A stretch of DNA of 64,000 nucleotides from Conus ventricosus (GCA_018398815.1 CM031621.1:1428456-1492455); one strand, 5' to 3'; counted from the first letter of the stretch, positions 23,074 through 34,745 are shown. Notes: generated from the letters alone by a model not told the origin. Numbers and translations are program-made.

Positions 23074-23126
23074 GCCGTGTCTCCCTGATGAGTCCGATCC
23101 AGCGGACGAAAGGCCTAGGAGCAGGC
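23074..23126 (+). ncRNA. Hammerhead ribozyme 5, type I, minimal stem III
   Basis: All core residues and stems are intact. Predicted cleavage is after A23117, 672 nt after copy 4. It is followed by only 213 bp of unit before the array ends at the right target duplication. Confidence 0.85.
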
Positions 23127-23552
23127 AATACAAATAAATGTGCCTCTGAGAGGGATTACGATGGTTCCCTCAGGCAGCTAGTGAAGGCTTCTTATAGTTA
23201 TAATATATTCCCGTTATTTTCTTCATCATCAATTACTTTTTTTGTTTGAAGTTTAAATCTTTGCCAAGTCATTACTATAACGACTGAAGAATTGTTAACC
23301 TGCACTTGTTTTTCCCCACTATTTAATTGTACAGAACTTAACAGTGTGAGATGCATGCTCTTTCTAAAGTAGAACACAGATTCATGTCAAACAACAGATG
23401 ATGTAAAGTTCAAAAAGTCAAAGTACAGCCACCAGCAAGACACAACAGCCTTCTTCACATTTAACATTTGCAGAGATTGTGAAGTTGTCCCATATCACAT
23501 CACACACAGACTCGTGAACACACACACACACACACATACAACTCAATTTTGG

Positions 23553-23740
23553 TCATACTCATAGCCAAGCCAACCATGAGGGGCCATATCAGGACTCATC
23601 TTGTCAAAGTCAATTCCATTCAAAGATAATTAAAAAAAAAAAAAAAAAAAAAAAAGCAAGTCTTTTCTATAACAGAATTTTTTCTAAAACATTCCAAAAT
23701 TGCTTTAAAAATCTTTCTTCCATAAACTCTTAAATCAATT
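23553..23740 (-). mobile_element. 5'-truncated I/Nimb-like LINE 3' end
   Basis: Read on the minus strand it resembles the 3' untranslated end of the LINE at 60258-60480: the terminal block near 23560-23605 (GGGGCCATATCAGGACTCAT), an internal A run and the segment with AAAATCTTTCTTCC. It is more diverged than the 59-bp insertion. No coding part remains. Confidence 0.5.
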
Positions 23741-23742
<2 letters not shown>

Positions 23743-23788
<46 letters not shown>

Positions 23789-23909
23789 AATACATGAAAT
23801 AAATTGCTTATTGAACTTGGCAAGCTACACATCCATGTACAAAGGGGCACAGGTTAAAGGGAAAATGTGTCATGAACAGCTGTGACTACAATACAAAAGA
23901 GAGAGAGAG

Positions 23910-23957
<48 letters not shown>

Positions 23958-24066
23958 CGAACGAACACAATTTTATTTTACCAGGGTAATGAGATAAGCA
24001 ATACAAATGCTTTTTCCCACCCAACCCCGGGGTAAAAGGAAAGAAACAAATTAAAGATCAAATTAA

Positions 24067-24097
<31 letters not shown>

Positions 24098-24130
24098 GAG
24101 ACAGGCAGACAGACAGACAGAGACAGAGAC
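23743..24130. repeat. Simple repeats (AC)n, (GA)n, (GACA)n
   Basis: Runs at 23743-23785 (AC), 23897-23952 (GA) and 24070-24130 (GACA). Between them, 23835-23885 matches 41430-41495 of the right arm in inverse orientation. The stretch 23955-24060 resembles a short LINE 3' end with an ATTTTATTTTA-type tail. Confidence 0.75.
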
Positions 24131-24235
24131 AAGGAGGGAGATCTTTACCCCTCAAATGCTCCAGAAAACAATGACCCTCACCAAAATAAAATCATACCTA
24201 AAACAAGCTGTGCTGACTTCAAATACCCCCCTTAC

Positions 24236-24342
24236 CTGCCACAGCCACATACATGTACGCAGTTCGAGATCTTCAATCCAGGTCAACCTGTCCAGGTCAA
24301 GGTGATTCACCCAGCAACAAACACACATTGCTGACCCAGCAT
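24236..24342 (-). other. Candidate upstream exon of left PIPOX copy
   Basis: The segment ending at a donor GTAAGG (24235-24234) is conserved with 41162-41272 in the right arm. The ATG-initiated frame of the right copy is broken here by a small deletion, so an untranslated exon is more likely than a coding one. Confidence 0.35.
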
Positions 24343-24440
24343 ACTCTTGGCTACTAATATACTATCTTATCTTCGTTGCAGCAGGATGTCTCACACTGCA
24401 AAAGTACACTGTCAACTTTCAATCCATCCGTTGTTTTGTT

Positions 24441-24469
24441 CCCCCCCCCCCCCCCCCCCCCCCCCCCCA
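24441..24469. repeat. Poly-C tract
   Basis: About 29 C residues, just inside the end of detectable homology between the two arms. The true length is uncertain in such a run. Confidence 0.85.
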
Positions 24470-24689
24470 AGGGAGTGTGAAAAACACACACAAGTAAACA
24501 AATCCGTTGTAAAATGCCTGGGATTTCATGGGAGATTCTTTAGCTGTACCTCTTGCTCTTATAAGAGTCTCATTTCAAACCTGTTGAGTGGACACTGTTC
24601 AGACAAATAGGATTTTTTTTTCCTTGTTTATGTTCTAAAATATTAATCAAACGAAAATTAATTATTTTTTCAATTTAAAAAAGTTGCCC

Positions 24690-25268
24690 TATGCAGTGTG
24701 TGTGTGTGTGTGTGCGTGCGCATTTGCATAGTGAATGAGCATATGTGCGTCTGTATGTATGTGAGTATGCATCTCTACATAATTATGTCTGTGTGCATGT
24801 GAATGTAAATCAGTGTTAGTTTGTGTGTGCATGCATGCCAGTAAATATGAGCATGCACTTGTTTGTGTGCATTAATTTGCATGTATGTGCATCATTGCAT
24901 ATGCTTCTGCATGTGTGTGTGCATGTGCGTGTGCATGTGCTTGTGTGCGTGTGTGTGTGTGTGTTTGTGTGTGTGTGTATGTATGTGCATGTGTGTGCAT
25001 GTGTGTGAGCGTGTTTGTGACTTTTCCAGGTTATTAACTGTCAAAGCTCAATCAAGTAAAAATTATCTGTTTATGTCTTTGAACTGACATTTTTGTTACT
25101 GAAGAATTTCTTGACATGCTTTGTTTATGTTACTTAATATCAGCATAACCAATAAACTGGTTTCCATCAGTCAATAAATGTGTGTCTGTGTGCACGTGTG
25201 CGTGCATGCGTGTTTCTGTCAGTCTGTCTGTGTTTGTGTGTATGTTTGTGTGTGTGTGTATGCATACA

Positions 25269-25322
<54 letters not shown>

Positions 25323-25328
25323 CATACA

Positions 25329-25390
<62 letters not shown>
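24690..25390. repeat. (GT)n-rich region with a duplicated block
   Basis: Imperfect GT/GC/AT dinucleotides occur at 24690-25010, and nearly pure (GT)n at 25245-25388 is twice interrupted by TATGCATACATGTA. Open frames of Cys/Val repeats are artefacts of the dinucleotide. Confidence 0.88.
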
Positions 25391-25399
<9 letters not shown>

Positions 25400-26120
25400 A
25401 AGAATGGTTCGGGGTGGTAAGGGCAGTCAGTCAGATGACTCACAGTGATGCTGATGTCAAAATTCTGGATGAAAATTATTCAGACATAGAAGTCTCTCAG
25501 CATGGCATCCTAGTTTTCTTTAACCCTTTCAGTCCTGGCGTAGTGACTGGCTGAATGAATTCTGTAACCTTCCCAGCCTTGCATGGTAAGGCTGTTCAGT
25601 CAGAAAATTGGGGCTGATCTACTCAAACTGCCAATACTCTTGATCAGCATTTATTATTGGCAAACACATATACTCGTGTATTTTTTTCTATATCAAATTT
25701 TCATAGTGTCTGAATTATCTGGCAATACATGGTTCCTTGCTAATTAGGGGTCAAACAAATCCCTCATTACATCATCAGTTCTTCTTACTCTAGCAGGTTG
25801 TATGATTAAATTTGTGATAAAGTGCAAATAAAATATTTGACTGTGTCGTAATCTATTTTTTCTGCAACTGTGTAAATTTACATCACTTTTTATTATTACA
25901 TTTGAAGTTATTTGCAAATATTGTACAAGTAATTCAAACTTTGCTGAATAAAAGTAGCCCAAGATACAAGAAGAAAATACCTGTGCATACTGTTTATGTT
26001 CTGAATAGGGGATAAATGTGCTAGACTTGAACCAAGATTGATACCTGATCTCTGATCGGGTGCAGGCAGCCATACGACCAGAAGTTGGGTGCCAGAAAGA
26101 GTCAAGAACCCAGTCCCAAT
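25400..26120. other. No gene recognised
   Basis: AT-rich unique sequence. No domain, splice-site pair or repeat is seen by eye. Confidence 0.5.
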
Positions 26121-26129
26121 GACACCCCC

Positions 26130-27650
26130 ACTTGCCTGTCCTGCCTTACTGGTGCAGAGATCACACCAGTTCTTACTCTTCTCTTAAACAGGTGCCTGTC
26201 CATCATCAACTTCCCCAAGGCCTAGCCCTGCTACATGCTGTCTTCACGAAAGGTGATTGTGAGCAAGCACCGAACCATTGCCCCATATCCCTTCTCTTCA
26301 TCTGTGGGAAGATGCTGGATCATCAGCAGAGACTGCCCACTTTGATAAACATCAGATCCTCACCAACGGTCAACAATGCTTTCAAGAATGACAAATTATT
26401 TGAAACACAGCTGGTCCTGGCCATCAACAATCTTGCCAGAGAGCTTGGCTGAGGCAGCAAACTACCACCACATCTCAACTTTGCCAAAGACTTTGTCGAG
26501 CTTCCCCTGGAATTATCTCACTTTGAGGTTTGTGATTAAGTGAATAAGAAGTTTCCTCCAGAATAGGATCCAAGAAGTTGTACCAAGGTCTTTGCTCACA
26601 GTTTGGCTACTTTATATCGGGGGTATCACAAGGCTCTCTTCTTGGCCTATAGATAGATGTCAGTGACTCTACAAGAACATCAAAGCTCAGGTCCGCCTGT
26701 TTGCTGATAATACCACCCTCTACCAGTACATCAGCAGAGTTTCCAACTCACTCACCTTACAAGAAGATCTGAACAAACTATAGGAGTGGGACTCTACATC
26801 ATTAATGAGCTTCTCTGTTGATAAATGCCACATCCTCACCACCTTAAAGAGGAAATCAGCCATTAACAACTTTATCTTTTTCCAGAGTTACTAGCGCTAA
26901 GTATATGAAAACCGAACTGACTGAATTATAGTTTTTTATACTGGTGTTCGCACATCCATACCACAAATGTGAAGGCAAACAAGATCTCAGCCTTCCTCAA
27001 AAGAAATAAACATTGATGCTCTACCTGACTTCATAACAACTGCTACAAGGATCTTGTTCTACTAGTTATTGAACATGCCAACACAGTCTGGGACCCCCAC
27101 CTTCAATACCTCATCAACAGTGGAGCTTGTCCTGAGACATGTTGCCAGGGGCACAACACAGGACACCACCATAAGCACCTCTGAGGTCATCTCCAGACTA
27201 AAACCTGAGCCTGTCTTGGGCTGCAGGACAACAGCAAAGGCCATGCTGATGTACAAGATCTGGAACAGCTTTGTCAGCCTGCCACCCTGGACGTACACTG
27301 CAGCCTAACCTTTGCCTTATCCAGAGGACAGCCTGAGAAACTGCTTACCCCACATTCCTATTCCAAAACCTACATACATTCATTCTTCCTTCTGCCATGT
27401 TTAGAAATGGAATGTCTTCATTCCTTAGCCTTCTGCAGACTATCCCACTCACCTATTCCAACATCTACAGACATTCATTCTTCCCTTTTGCCATCCGTGT
27501 TCAGAAATGGAATGTCTGAAGTCCGTAGCCTTCTTTGCTGACTACCCAGCATCCATCTCATTTTTTTTCGAGTCAACTCTCCAGCTTCATGTGGAGTAAC
27601 TGTCCAGCCCAGGCTGATCAAACGTCACAGAGACTTAGCAGAATGCGTTG
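26130..27650 (+). pseudogene. Decayed CR1/Jockey-like LINE reverse transcriptase
   Basis: Fragments of a non-LTR reverse transcriptase appear in order across several frames. They include NHCPISLLF-like text (about 26275), RLFADNTTLYQYI (about 26695-26735, with Asn in place of the second catalytic Asp), VDKCHIL (about 26818), and the C-terminal CRTTAKAMLMYKIWNSF-type block (about 27220-27270). A partial duplication of the 3' part is visible at 27330-27540. Stops and shifts are many, and the lost catalytic aspartate implies genuine decay rather than read error alone. Confidence 0.6.
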
Positions 27651-27686
27651 ATTCATGGTCACACATAGTCGTGTGCATGTGTATGC

Positions 27687-27690
27687 GTGC

Positions 27691-27735
<45 letters not shown>

Positions 27736-27778
27736 TGTGTGTGTGTGACACACACAAAACACACACACAGAGAAAGAG

Positions 27779-27818
<40 letters not shown>

Positions 27819-27820
27819 GC
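27687..27820. repeat. (GT)n followed by (GA)n
   Basis: A compound simple repeat next to the end of the decayed LINE. Confidence 0.9.
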
Positions 27821-27959
27821 TCTATAAACTAACAGTGCAGTGCCGTTGCATAAAGATCACTGAATGACACGTTTGACGTTACGTACTTGACTGAATGTTG
27901 ATGGTCGAAAATAAAAACTGGGCTTGCTATAGACCTGACCAATAAACGAGTACACTAAG

Positions 27960-28430
27960 AAGGAGCATTTAAAGCCGTGAGGCTATGATGAAATAAATCA
28001 TCGCCCCTAAACCTGAACCCGAGCGAGCAAAATTGTCGGTCATGTGTTCTTTCTCAAGAGACAGTCAAAAATGATAGAAAATGTACAAAGGCGAGCTACT
28101 AAAATCCTGAAAGAATGTAGTAATTTAAACTATAATTTTTTTTATAAAGAAAGATTACACTATCTCCAATTACACTCACTGAAAGGAAGGAGGATCAGAG
28201 GAGACCTGATCCAATTTTTTAAAAATATTCCATAATTATGATGATGTCAATGTGCATGCGCTTTTCAAATTCTCAGAAGTGGATTGCACAAGAAATAATG
28301 AAGGCAAGATTTTTATTAGACATTGTCATACTAACAAAAAAAGTCTTGTTTTACTTTCAGAATTGCTAATTATTGGAATGCACTGCCTACTAACAACAAA
28401 TATGCACCTGATATCAACAGGTAGGTAGGT
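27960..28430 (+). pseudogene. LINE reverse transcriptase C-terminal fragment
   Basis: The frame at about 28044-28235 has IENVQRRATKILKEC and LKGRRIRGDLIQFFK, the thumb/C-terminal block of CR1-group LINEs. It closely parallels the minus-strand fragment at 28565-29480 and the plus-strand one at 31148. A (GTAG)n run at 28420-28441 follows and may be its tail. Confidence 0.65.
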
Positions 28431-28564
28431 AGGTAGGTAGGAGCTATTATAGCCTCGCGGCTTTCATGTGCTCCATCAATTGAGATGACAGTACTTTTCC
28501 CGGTGTTTAGCGCAGCGTGATTACAGTTGCATATAATTTTATATAAATTGGGATGAGAACAATT

Positions 28565-29480
28565 TCAGTCATCAAAATCATATACTATATCTTTAAAATT
28601 TGCATCTACATCAAGGAGGCTCTTAAAACTGTTGATATTGTTAGTTAGTTTGATGTAACTCGGAAGAGAATTCCACCTGCCAACTACTCTATTAGCAAAT
28701 GAATTTCTCCTCAGGTTAGTGCAAGAATATTGAACAAATAATTTGCCAGTATTGCCTCTTGTGATGTTAGATTTGCTTAACTGGAATAGTGAGTTGAAAT
28801 CAATGTCATCAACATGGTGGAATATCTTGTAAGTTTGAATCAGGTCACCCCTCACCCTCCTGGCCTTCAGGGATGTTAATCCTAAATATCTAAGTCTTTC
28901 ACCATAAGGCATATTTTTGCATTCTGGCAGTATTTTGGTCGCTCTTCTTTGAACCTTTTCTATTGATGAGGATTGTCTTTTAAGTAAAGGGTACCAGATG
29001 ACATTACCGTATTCCACATGTGGTCGGATGAGTGATTTGTATAGCTTTATAAACATATCTTTATCAATGAACGAGAAAGATCGTCTTATCAACCCAATCA
29101 TTTGGTTAGCTTTACTAATAGCTTTCTGTATGTGAGGGTCAAAGCTAAGATCACAGTCAAATGTAACTCCAAGGTCCTTTTCCTCTACACATTTTTGAAT
29201 CTTTTGATTTGAATCACCCATTTTCATTATGTAATCATTTTGAGGGTTCTTCTTACCAATGTGCAGCACTTTACATTTTTGAACATTGAAATACAGGTTC
29301 CATTGTGAGACCAATCCTGCACATTGTTAAGGTCCCTTTAAATGACAGAGTGATTGCTTGAATCCCCGTAAATCTTTGTATCATCGGCAAAAATCTTACA
29401 TGTATTTGTTATGACATCCGGTAAGTCGTTTATGAATATTGTAAAAAGGACCGGGCCCAAGATGCTCCCCTATGGAATAC
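28565..29480 (-). pseudogene. CR1-like LINE reverse transcriptase, 3' half
   Basis: The 249-codon open frame (28565-29314) includes EEKDLGVTFDCDLSF, RPHVEYGNVIWYP, IEKVQRRATKILPEC and RRVRGDLIQTYKIF, the standard C-terminal blocks of CR1-group non-LTR reverse transcriptases. Upstream (29314-29480), after one shift, QGSILGPVLFTIFINDLP and the catalytic IFADDTKIYG are readable. The N-terminal half and endonuclease are absent, as in 5'-truncated LINE copies. The 3' end carries a block near 28440-28560 with GCCGCGAGGCTATAATAG-like text that recurs at 27970 in this window. Confidence 0.8.
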
Positions 29481-29860
29481 CACTCAAACTGGTTTAAAAA
29501 AACTCCTAGATGAAGACCCTAAATTGAAAGATGTTTTCTTTTGTGTGGATTGAATATAATGTTATTTATAAGATGACAGGCATGCAACCAGACCGAACTT
29601 AAATTAAAAAAAATAATGAGGGGACGCAAACAGGCCTTAAGGCCTAAGGATAAAAAAAAGCCGGTCCCTATTACTACTACCACTTTCTTGCCTTATGTCT
29701 GCGGATTCTCCAAACTGAATTGAGAAAGTATGTCATATCCATAACAACACGCAAAATCAGTTTGTGTTTACTTTCTAGCTCATATTGCTGCACCCTTTGA
29801 GGTCGCAATTCTGTTCTTGCACCAAGCGCCATTGTACTGTCGGACAGTGACCTCCCTTGT
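29480..29860. other. No gene recognised
   Basis: AT-rich, with a short A run and a GGCCTTAAGGCC palindrome near 29634. No coding signal is seen. Confidence 0.45.
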
Positions 29861-30019
29861 TTGGACCCCGTCCAAAAAGAAAGAAAAAAAAAAAAGAAAA
29901 AAAAGGAAAAAAGACGGAAAACGCTTCAGTCTGTTAAGCTCACTTCGGCAGTTTTGTTTGCCACGGTCGACGTGCCACGTACTTTGAACAGTTTGTTTTC
30001 ACTGAGACGGTTGAAGAAA

Positions 30020-30091
30020 ATGTCAGAAGATGACTTTAAATCCTGTCTCGAAGACTGGGATGATCTGGAAAAAGAATATCTTCAATTGGAG
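30020..30091 (+). CDS. Candidate first coding exon of an unidentified gene
   Basis: An ATG at 30020 (context GAAAATGTC) opens 24 acidic, helix-prone codons (MSEDDFKSCLEDWDDLEKEY then LQLE), immediately followed by GTTTGT, a possible donor. The composition looks like the start of a small coiled-coil protein, but no family is recognised. The next exon is not found; inserted LINE copies follow. Upstream sequence (29830-30010) is GC-richer than its surroundings, as near a promoter. It could be chance. Confidence 0.3.
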
Positions 30092-30109
30092 GTTTGTTTA
30101 TTATTTGTT

Positions 30110-30680
30110 TAATGATCGTTTTTTGGTTTCACTGGTCGTGATGTTCTCAGTTGATAATACTATAGACATTGTTAGTCTCTGGTTAGCATCTAAACTAATG
30201 TTACTATTATCGTGATAGCTAGACAATTAAAAAAAAAAAAAAGGTCAGAATAATCTGTCAGTTGGTCAGTGTGAATAACAGCTGGTCCATAATTTGATTT
30301 CTTCTTCTTCCTAAAATACTGGTTCACTCAAAAACGAGTAGGTCACCAGCGCGCATGTTAAAAAGTAAAAAAAATAACATAAAATAGTGCGACTCAGACT
30401 GTTGGCCCTGGAGCAAATTTGGCAACAAGGGGTCGCACTCCTGATTTATTGCAGAGCACCGTGTGTAGCTCGAGTAAAATAATTTTACCTTATCGTCGAT
30501 TATGATACCATTATAGTATTACCCATGCATTTCTTTGACGTACCTTTTGCTCAGATTATTATATACATGCATGATGGTATCCATCATTTGAATTATACAA
30601 TTCTGGTTCTGGCTGCATACGTCGCTGAACCAACTTGTTTAATATTGCGACGGAATTGTATGTATGAAGATGTTTTTTTC
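30110..30680. other. No gene recognised
   Basis: AT-rich sequence with A runs. If 30020-30091 is an exon, this is its intron. Confidence 0.4.
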
Positions 30681-30686
30681 TTTTGT

Positions 30687-30890
30687 TTGAATACTTTTAA
30701 AAACCTTCTGGATACTAACGCTGAGTTAAATATGTTAAAATTTCAATTTGATTGATAGAATAGATTAAAATATATCCTGAGCATATGCATTCATTAAGCA
30801 ACCAATGTTTATAAAATAAGATGATTGGGACACAAAAAGCTGTGAGGCTATCAAAGTCCCAAGTGAACTGAACTGAACTGAACTGGAGAG
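30687..30890 (+). mobile_element. CR1-like LINE 3' end, truncated copy
   Basis: Nearly identical to 31940-32140, the 3' end of the neighbouring LINE, ending in a GAACT pentamer tail. It is a separate 5'-truncated insertion or a local duplication. Confidence 0.75.
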
Positions 30891-31140
30891 TTGTGAAACT
30901 GATGTGAAAAAGGTTTACCATCTTGGTGCTACTTTATAGCAATGCACCAAAGTAAATGCTACAGCAGGCATCATAAAAGGCTTATTTGAACATTATGTAC
31001 ACTAAAGACATTTAAATATTCACATTTACCTCCATAAGAGAAGATATTAATCAACTGATGGAAAGAACCTCAATGAAAGATCCTGAAACCTTTTTTGTAT
31101 TTTTTATTTTTTATCAGATCTTCCATGGGTTGAAACATGT
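30890..31140. other. No feature recognised
   Basis: AT-rich sequence between two related LINE 3' fragments. Confidence 0.4.
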
Positions 31141-31147
31141 GTAGCTG

Positions 31148-32140
31148 ATGTTTTCCCAAATTGATCTTAGTTCATGTAAAATATTTGCAGATGATACGAA
31201 AATATATGATTCTGTAAGTAACCATCTTAAATTACAAGATGATATTGATAATCTAATTAAGTGGAGTGAAACATGGAATTTATATTTTAATCCAGTTAAA
31301 TGCAAGGTTATACATTATGGAAAAAATAATCCGGAGTATACATATACTATGAAATATAATGATGCTGTCTCAGATGTTGACTCCGTTTCAGAAGAAAAAG
31401 ATCTTGGTGTAATGTTTGATAGCAGTCTGAAATTTGATAAGCACATAAACAGTGTAATGATGAAAGCTAATAAAATGCTCGGCATAATCAGACGGTCTTT
31501 TTCATATTTGGATACTGAAGTTTTTACATTACTATATAAGGCATTAGTTAGACCCCACCTGGAGTATGGAAATGTGATATGGAGCCCTTATTTTAAAAAG
31601 GCAATCAGCAAGTATTGAGAAAGTACAAAAAAGAGCCACCTTGTTAATTAAGGAGTTCAAATATGTTAGCTATGCAGATAGATTGCGAAGGTTAAATTTA
31701 CCAGCGTTAAAGTTCCGACGAATAAGGGGAGACTTGATTGAGACTTACAAGCTATTTAAGGCTTGATTGAGACTTACAAGCTATTTAAGGGACTTAACAG
31801 TACAAATTTTAACACATTTTTTCAACTAACCTCTAATCAAATTACAAGAAATTCTGGTAACAAAATCCAAATTAAATATTGTCCCACTAATATTAGAAAA
31901 TTTTCATTACCTGCACACATTAAAAAAAGCAAAAGATAAATTTGAATACTTTTAAAAACCTTCTGGATACTAACGCTGAGTTAATATGTTAAAATTTCAA
32001 TTTGATTGATAGAATAGATTAAAATATATCCTGAGCATATGCATGCATTAAGCAACCAATGTTTATGAAATAAGATGATTGGGACACAAAAAGCTGTGAG
32101 GCTATCAAAGTCCCAAGTGAACTGAACTGAACTGAACTAT
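31148..32140 (+). pseudogene. CR1-like LINE, 3' part with GAACT tail
   Basis: It opens within the catalytic region (CKIFADDTKIYDSVSNHL), followed by WNLYFNPVKCKVIHYGK, EEKDLGVMFDSSL and RPHLEYGNVIWSP. A shift at about 31600 leads to further C-terminal blocks. A short internal tandem duplication lies at 31735-31790. The 3' end is the (GAACT)n tail near 32118-32140. It belongs to the same broad family as 28565-29480 but a different copy. It is 5'-truncated just before the catalytic FADD. Confidence 0.8.
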
Positions 32141-32144
32141 AAAA

Positions 32145-32555
32145 TGTAAATCTCTAGTTTGAGCTTGATCAAATCTAAAGAAATGGGAACATGATTTGTA
32201 AGTGAAGATTCTTCTTAAAAAGATGTTTTCAGGTGTATTCATATTTGATGGTAAGTTTCTTCTTTTTAAACCTCAGATGTGAATAGTTGACATTATTGAC
32301 AGGTTTCAGTATTTCATGATTCTGCTGTCTTGTGCAGTCTCAACTGTTTAGAAAAAGATTTGAAAAAAAGACTAGTGCCAGTGTGTAAGACACGCTGATG
32401 TCAGATGCATAACCAGCCAGCACACATAAGGCCAGTTTAGCAATATGAGTCAGTTCATATCGTGTCCTATTATTTTTGTTATTCCATAAAGTTACTGTTA
32501 TGGGGATTCAAATAATCAGGAATCATCAGGATCCTCTGTTTCTGAATCTGATTCT
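32145..32555. other. No feature recognised
   Basis: AT-rich unique sequence following the LINE tail. Confidence 0.4.
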
Positions 32556-32559
32556 GATC

Positions 32560-32960
32560 AAGTCGTTTGATATAGTTAATGATCATGTAAGTTGTCTGAT
32601 ATAATTAATGATCATGTTAAGTTGTCTGATGTAATTAATGATCATGTAAGTTGTCTGATATAATTATGATCATGTAAGTTGTCTGATGTAATTGATGATC
32701 ATGTAAGTTGTCTGATATAATTGATGATCATATAAGTTGTCTGATGTAATTAATGATCATGTAAGTTGTCTGATTTAATTGATGATCGTGTAAGTTGTTT
32801 GATATAATTAATGATCATGTAAGTTTTTTGATATAATTAATGATCATGTAAGTTGTCTGATATAATAATTGATGATCATGTAAGTTGTTTGATATAATTG
32901 ATGATCGTGTAAGTTGTTTGATATAATTGATGATCATGTAAGTTGTTTGATATAATTGAT
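32560..32960. repeat. 29-bp minisatellite, about 14 copies
   Basis: The unit is close to AATTAATGATCATGTAAGTT plus GTCTGATAT, with variants (GATGATCGTG, TTTTTTG). It contains the palindrome TGATCA. Confidence 0.9.
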
Positions 32961-34020
32961 AATTTCATGATTCAGCTGGTGAAAGTGTATAGCATTGATG
33001 ATGGACAATAATAATCGGTATCACGCCAAGCACTGCAAAGGTCAACATGAAAACTTGGTCATACAGGTTTTTTATTCATGAACAGTACCATACTCCAGGT
33101 GATGCCAGACTGTAGCAGTAGTCTGTGGAAAGGAAGACAGACATTATTGCATAGTGTTGCGCCTTGTCACTGTAACTGTGGTCTTTATATTGTCCAGTGG
33201 GTAGATTGCAGTGATGTTGCATAAAGTCTGGTGTGGCAAATCTGATGTGAATGAGTCACCCGGATCTCTTGGGCATCAGAAACTGATCAGGACATATAAT
33301 TGGTATCAGCCCCGCCAGCTTTAACTATTTAGACACTCTTGGAATGTGGTGAGGACAACAATTAAGGAGGCCTGTCATGCACTAAGGAGTTGAAGACCAG
33401 TAGTCTGTATGAGTGAAGCAGACTACAGCTTTAAGAGTGCTTAGGAAAGACTGTGAGTGAAGTAGACTACAGCTTTAGCAATGCTAAACAAGTGGGCTGC
33501 TGCTTGTCGACATTAAGCATGTGACACTAGTCCCAGATGATTGCTCCAGATTCAAGTGGAGGTCGAACTGAGTCCAGGAAATTAGTGTATTTCCAGGTAA
33601 TGAGGCAGCCTCTAGGATTACGGTGAAGAAAAGTCCTAAGCTAAAGGTGGCTATTTTGTGACTGCATTGATGGTATTGGACCAGTTTAGGTTTTCTGAGC
33701 TTGGATTCCAAAGAAGAGGCTGATGAAGACTGACATTAGTATGATGTGATATAAAGAGGGTGGAGGCAGGATAAGTGCCAGGCTCACATTGTCAGTCAGT
33801 GTTCATTTGTGGGATGCACCCTAGGCCATTGACAGATTAGATTTTTAAGAATTAATGAAGTAAATTGGAAGCTGTGAGGTTGTGGGTACAGTGAAAATAT
33901 TCACACAGTCAAATTTCATTCTATGGTCTTATAAAACTGGTTTCCTTTCGTCTGTTTTAATAAACTAAAAGCATATCTTGGTTCAGTGCGTAAACATTTC
34001 TTGTGACAGTTTTCACCCCA
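32960..34020. other. No gene recognised
   Basis: Unique sequence. There is a short duplication of TGAGTGAAGCAGACTACAGC (about 33409 and 33450). No convincing coding frame is seen. Confidence 0.45.
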
Positions 34021-34035
34021 TCCACATCCACTTTC

Positions 34036-34745
34036 AGCCAGTCACTGTCAACACTGCACACAGTGTATTTGAGTGACACCACAGTCCATTCAGCCAGTCA
34101 CTGTTAACACTGCACACAGTGCATTTGAGTGACACCACAGTCCATTCAGCCAGTCACTGTCAACACTGCACACAGTGTATTTGAGTGACACCACAGTCCA
34201 TTCAGCCAGTCACTGTCAACACTGCACATTGTGTATTTGAACTACACCACAATCCATTCAGCCAGTAGTCAACACTGCACACAGTGTATTTGAGTGACAC
34301 CACAGTCCATTCAGCCAGTCACTGTCAACACTGCACACAGTGTATTTGAGTGACAGTGTCCACAGTCCATTCAGCCAGTCACTGTTAACACTGCACACAG
34401 TGTATTTGAGTGACACCACAGTCCATTCAGCCAGTCACTGTCAACACTGCACACAGTGTATTTGTGTGACACCACAATCCATTCAGCCAGTAGCCAACAC
34501 TGCACATTGTGTATTTGAGTGACACCACAATCCATTCAGCCAGTGACTGTCAACACTGCACATTGTGTATTTGAGTGACACCACAATCCATTCAGCCAGT
34601 CAAGCACACAGTGTATTTGAGTGACACCACAGTCCATTCAGCCAGTCACTGTCAAACACTGCACACAGTGTATTTGAATGACACCACAGTCCATTCAGCC
34701 AGTCACTGTTAACACTGCACATAGTGTATTTGAATGGCACCAGTC
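34036..34745. repeat. 56-bp minisatellite, about 12 copies
   Basis: The unit includes CACTGCACACAGTGTATTTG and CCACAGTCCATTCAGCCAGT. Some units are shortened. Confidence 0.92.

Larger units (their letters stand above)
20384..23342 (+). mobile_element. Hammerhead-ribozyme tandem array with 12-bp target-site duplication
   Basis: Four full units of 666-674 bp (cleavage site to cleavage site) plus a partial unit lie between two copies of ACAGAACTTAAC (20384-20395 and 23331-23342). The array starts almost at the first ribozyme core and ends 213 bp into the fifth unit. Units differ mainly by single-base indels. No reverse transcriptase or other domain is seen, so it is non-autonomous. A repeated type I hammerhead with a minimal helix III is the hallmark of retrozymes and of Penelope-like element terminal repeats. 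The flanking duplication shows insertion as a block rather than local expansion from one unit. The mechanism is inferred. Confidence 0.85.

Noticed and set aside
20750..23249. Repeated 60-84-codon frames in the ribozyme array
   Set aside because: Frames break at different points in each unit through indels and have no domain; the conserved part of the unit is the ribozyme.
25178..25448. Cys/Val- and Thr/His-rich frames
   Set aside because: Products of (GT)n/(AC)n dinucleotides, as at 17847, 19786, 45161, 45612 and 47760.
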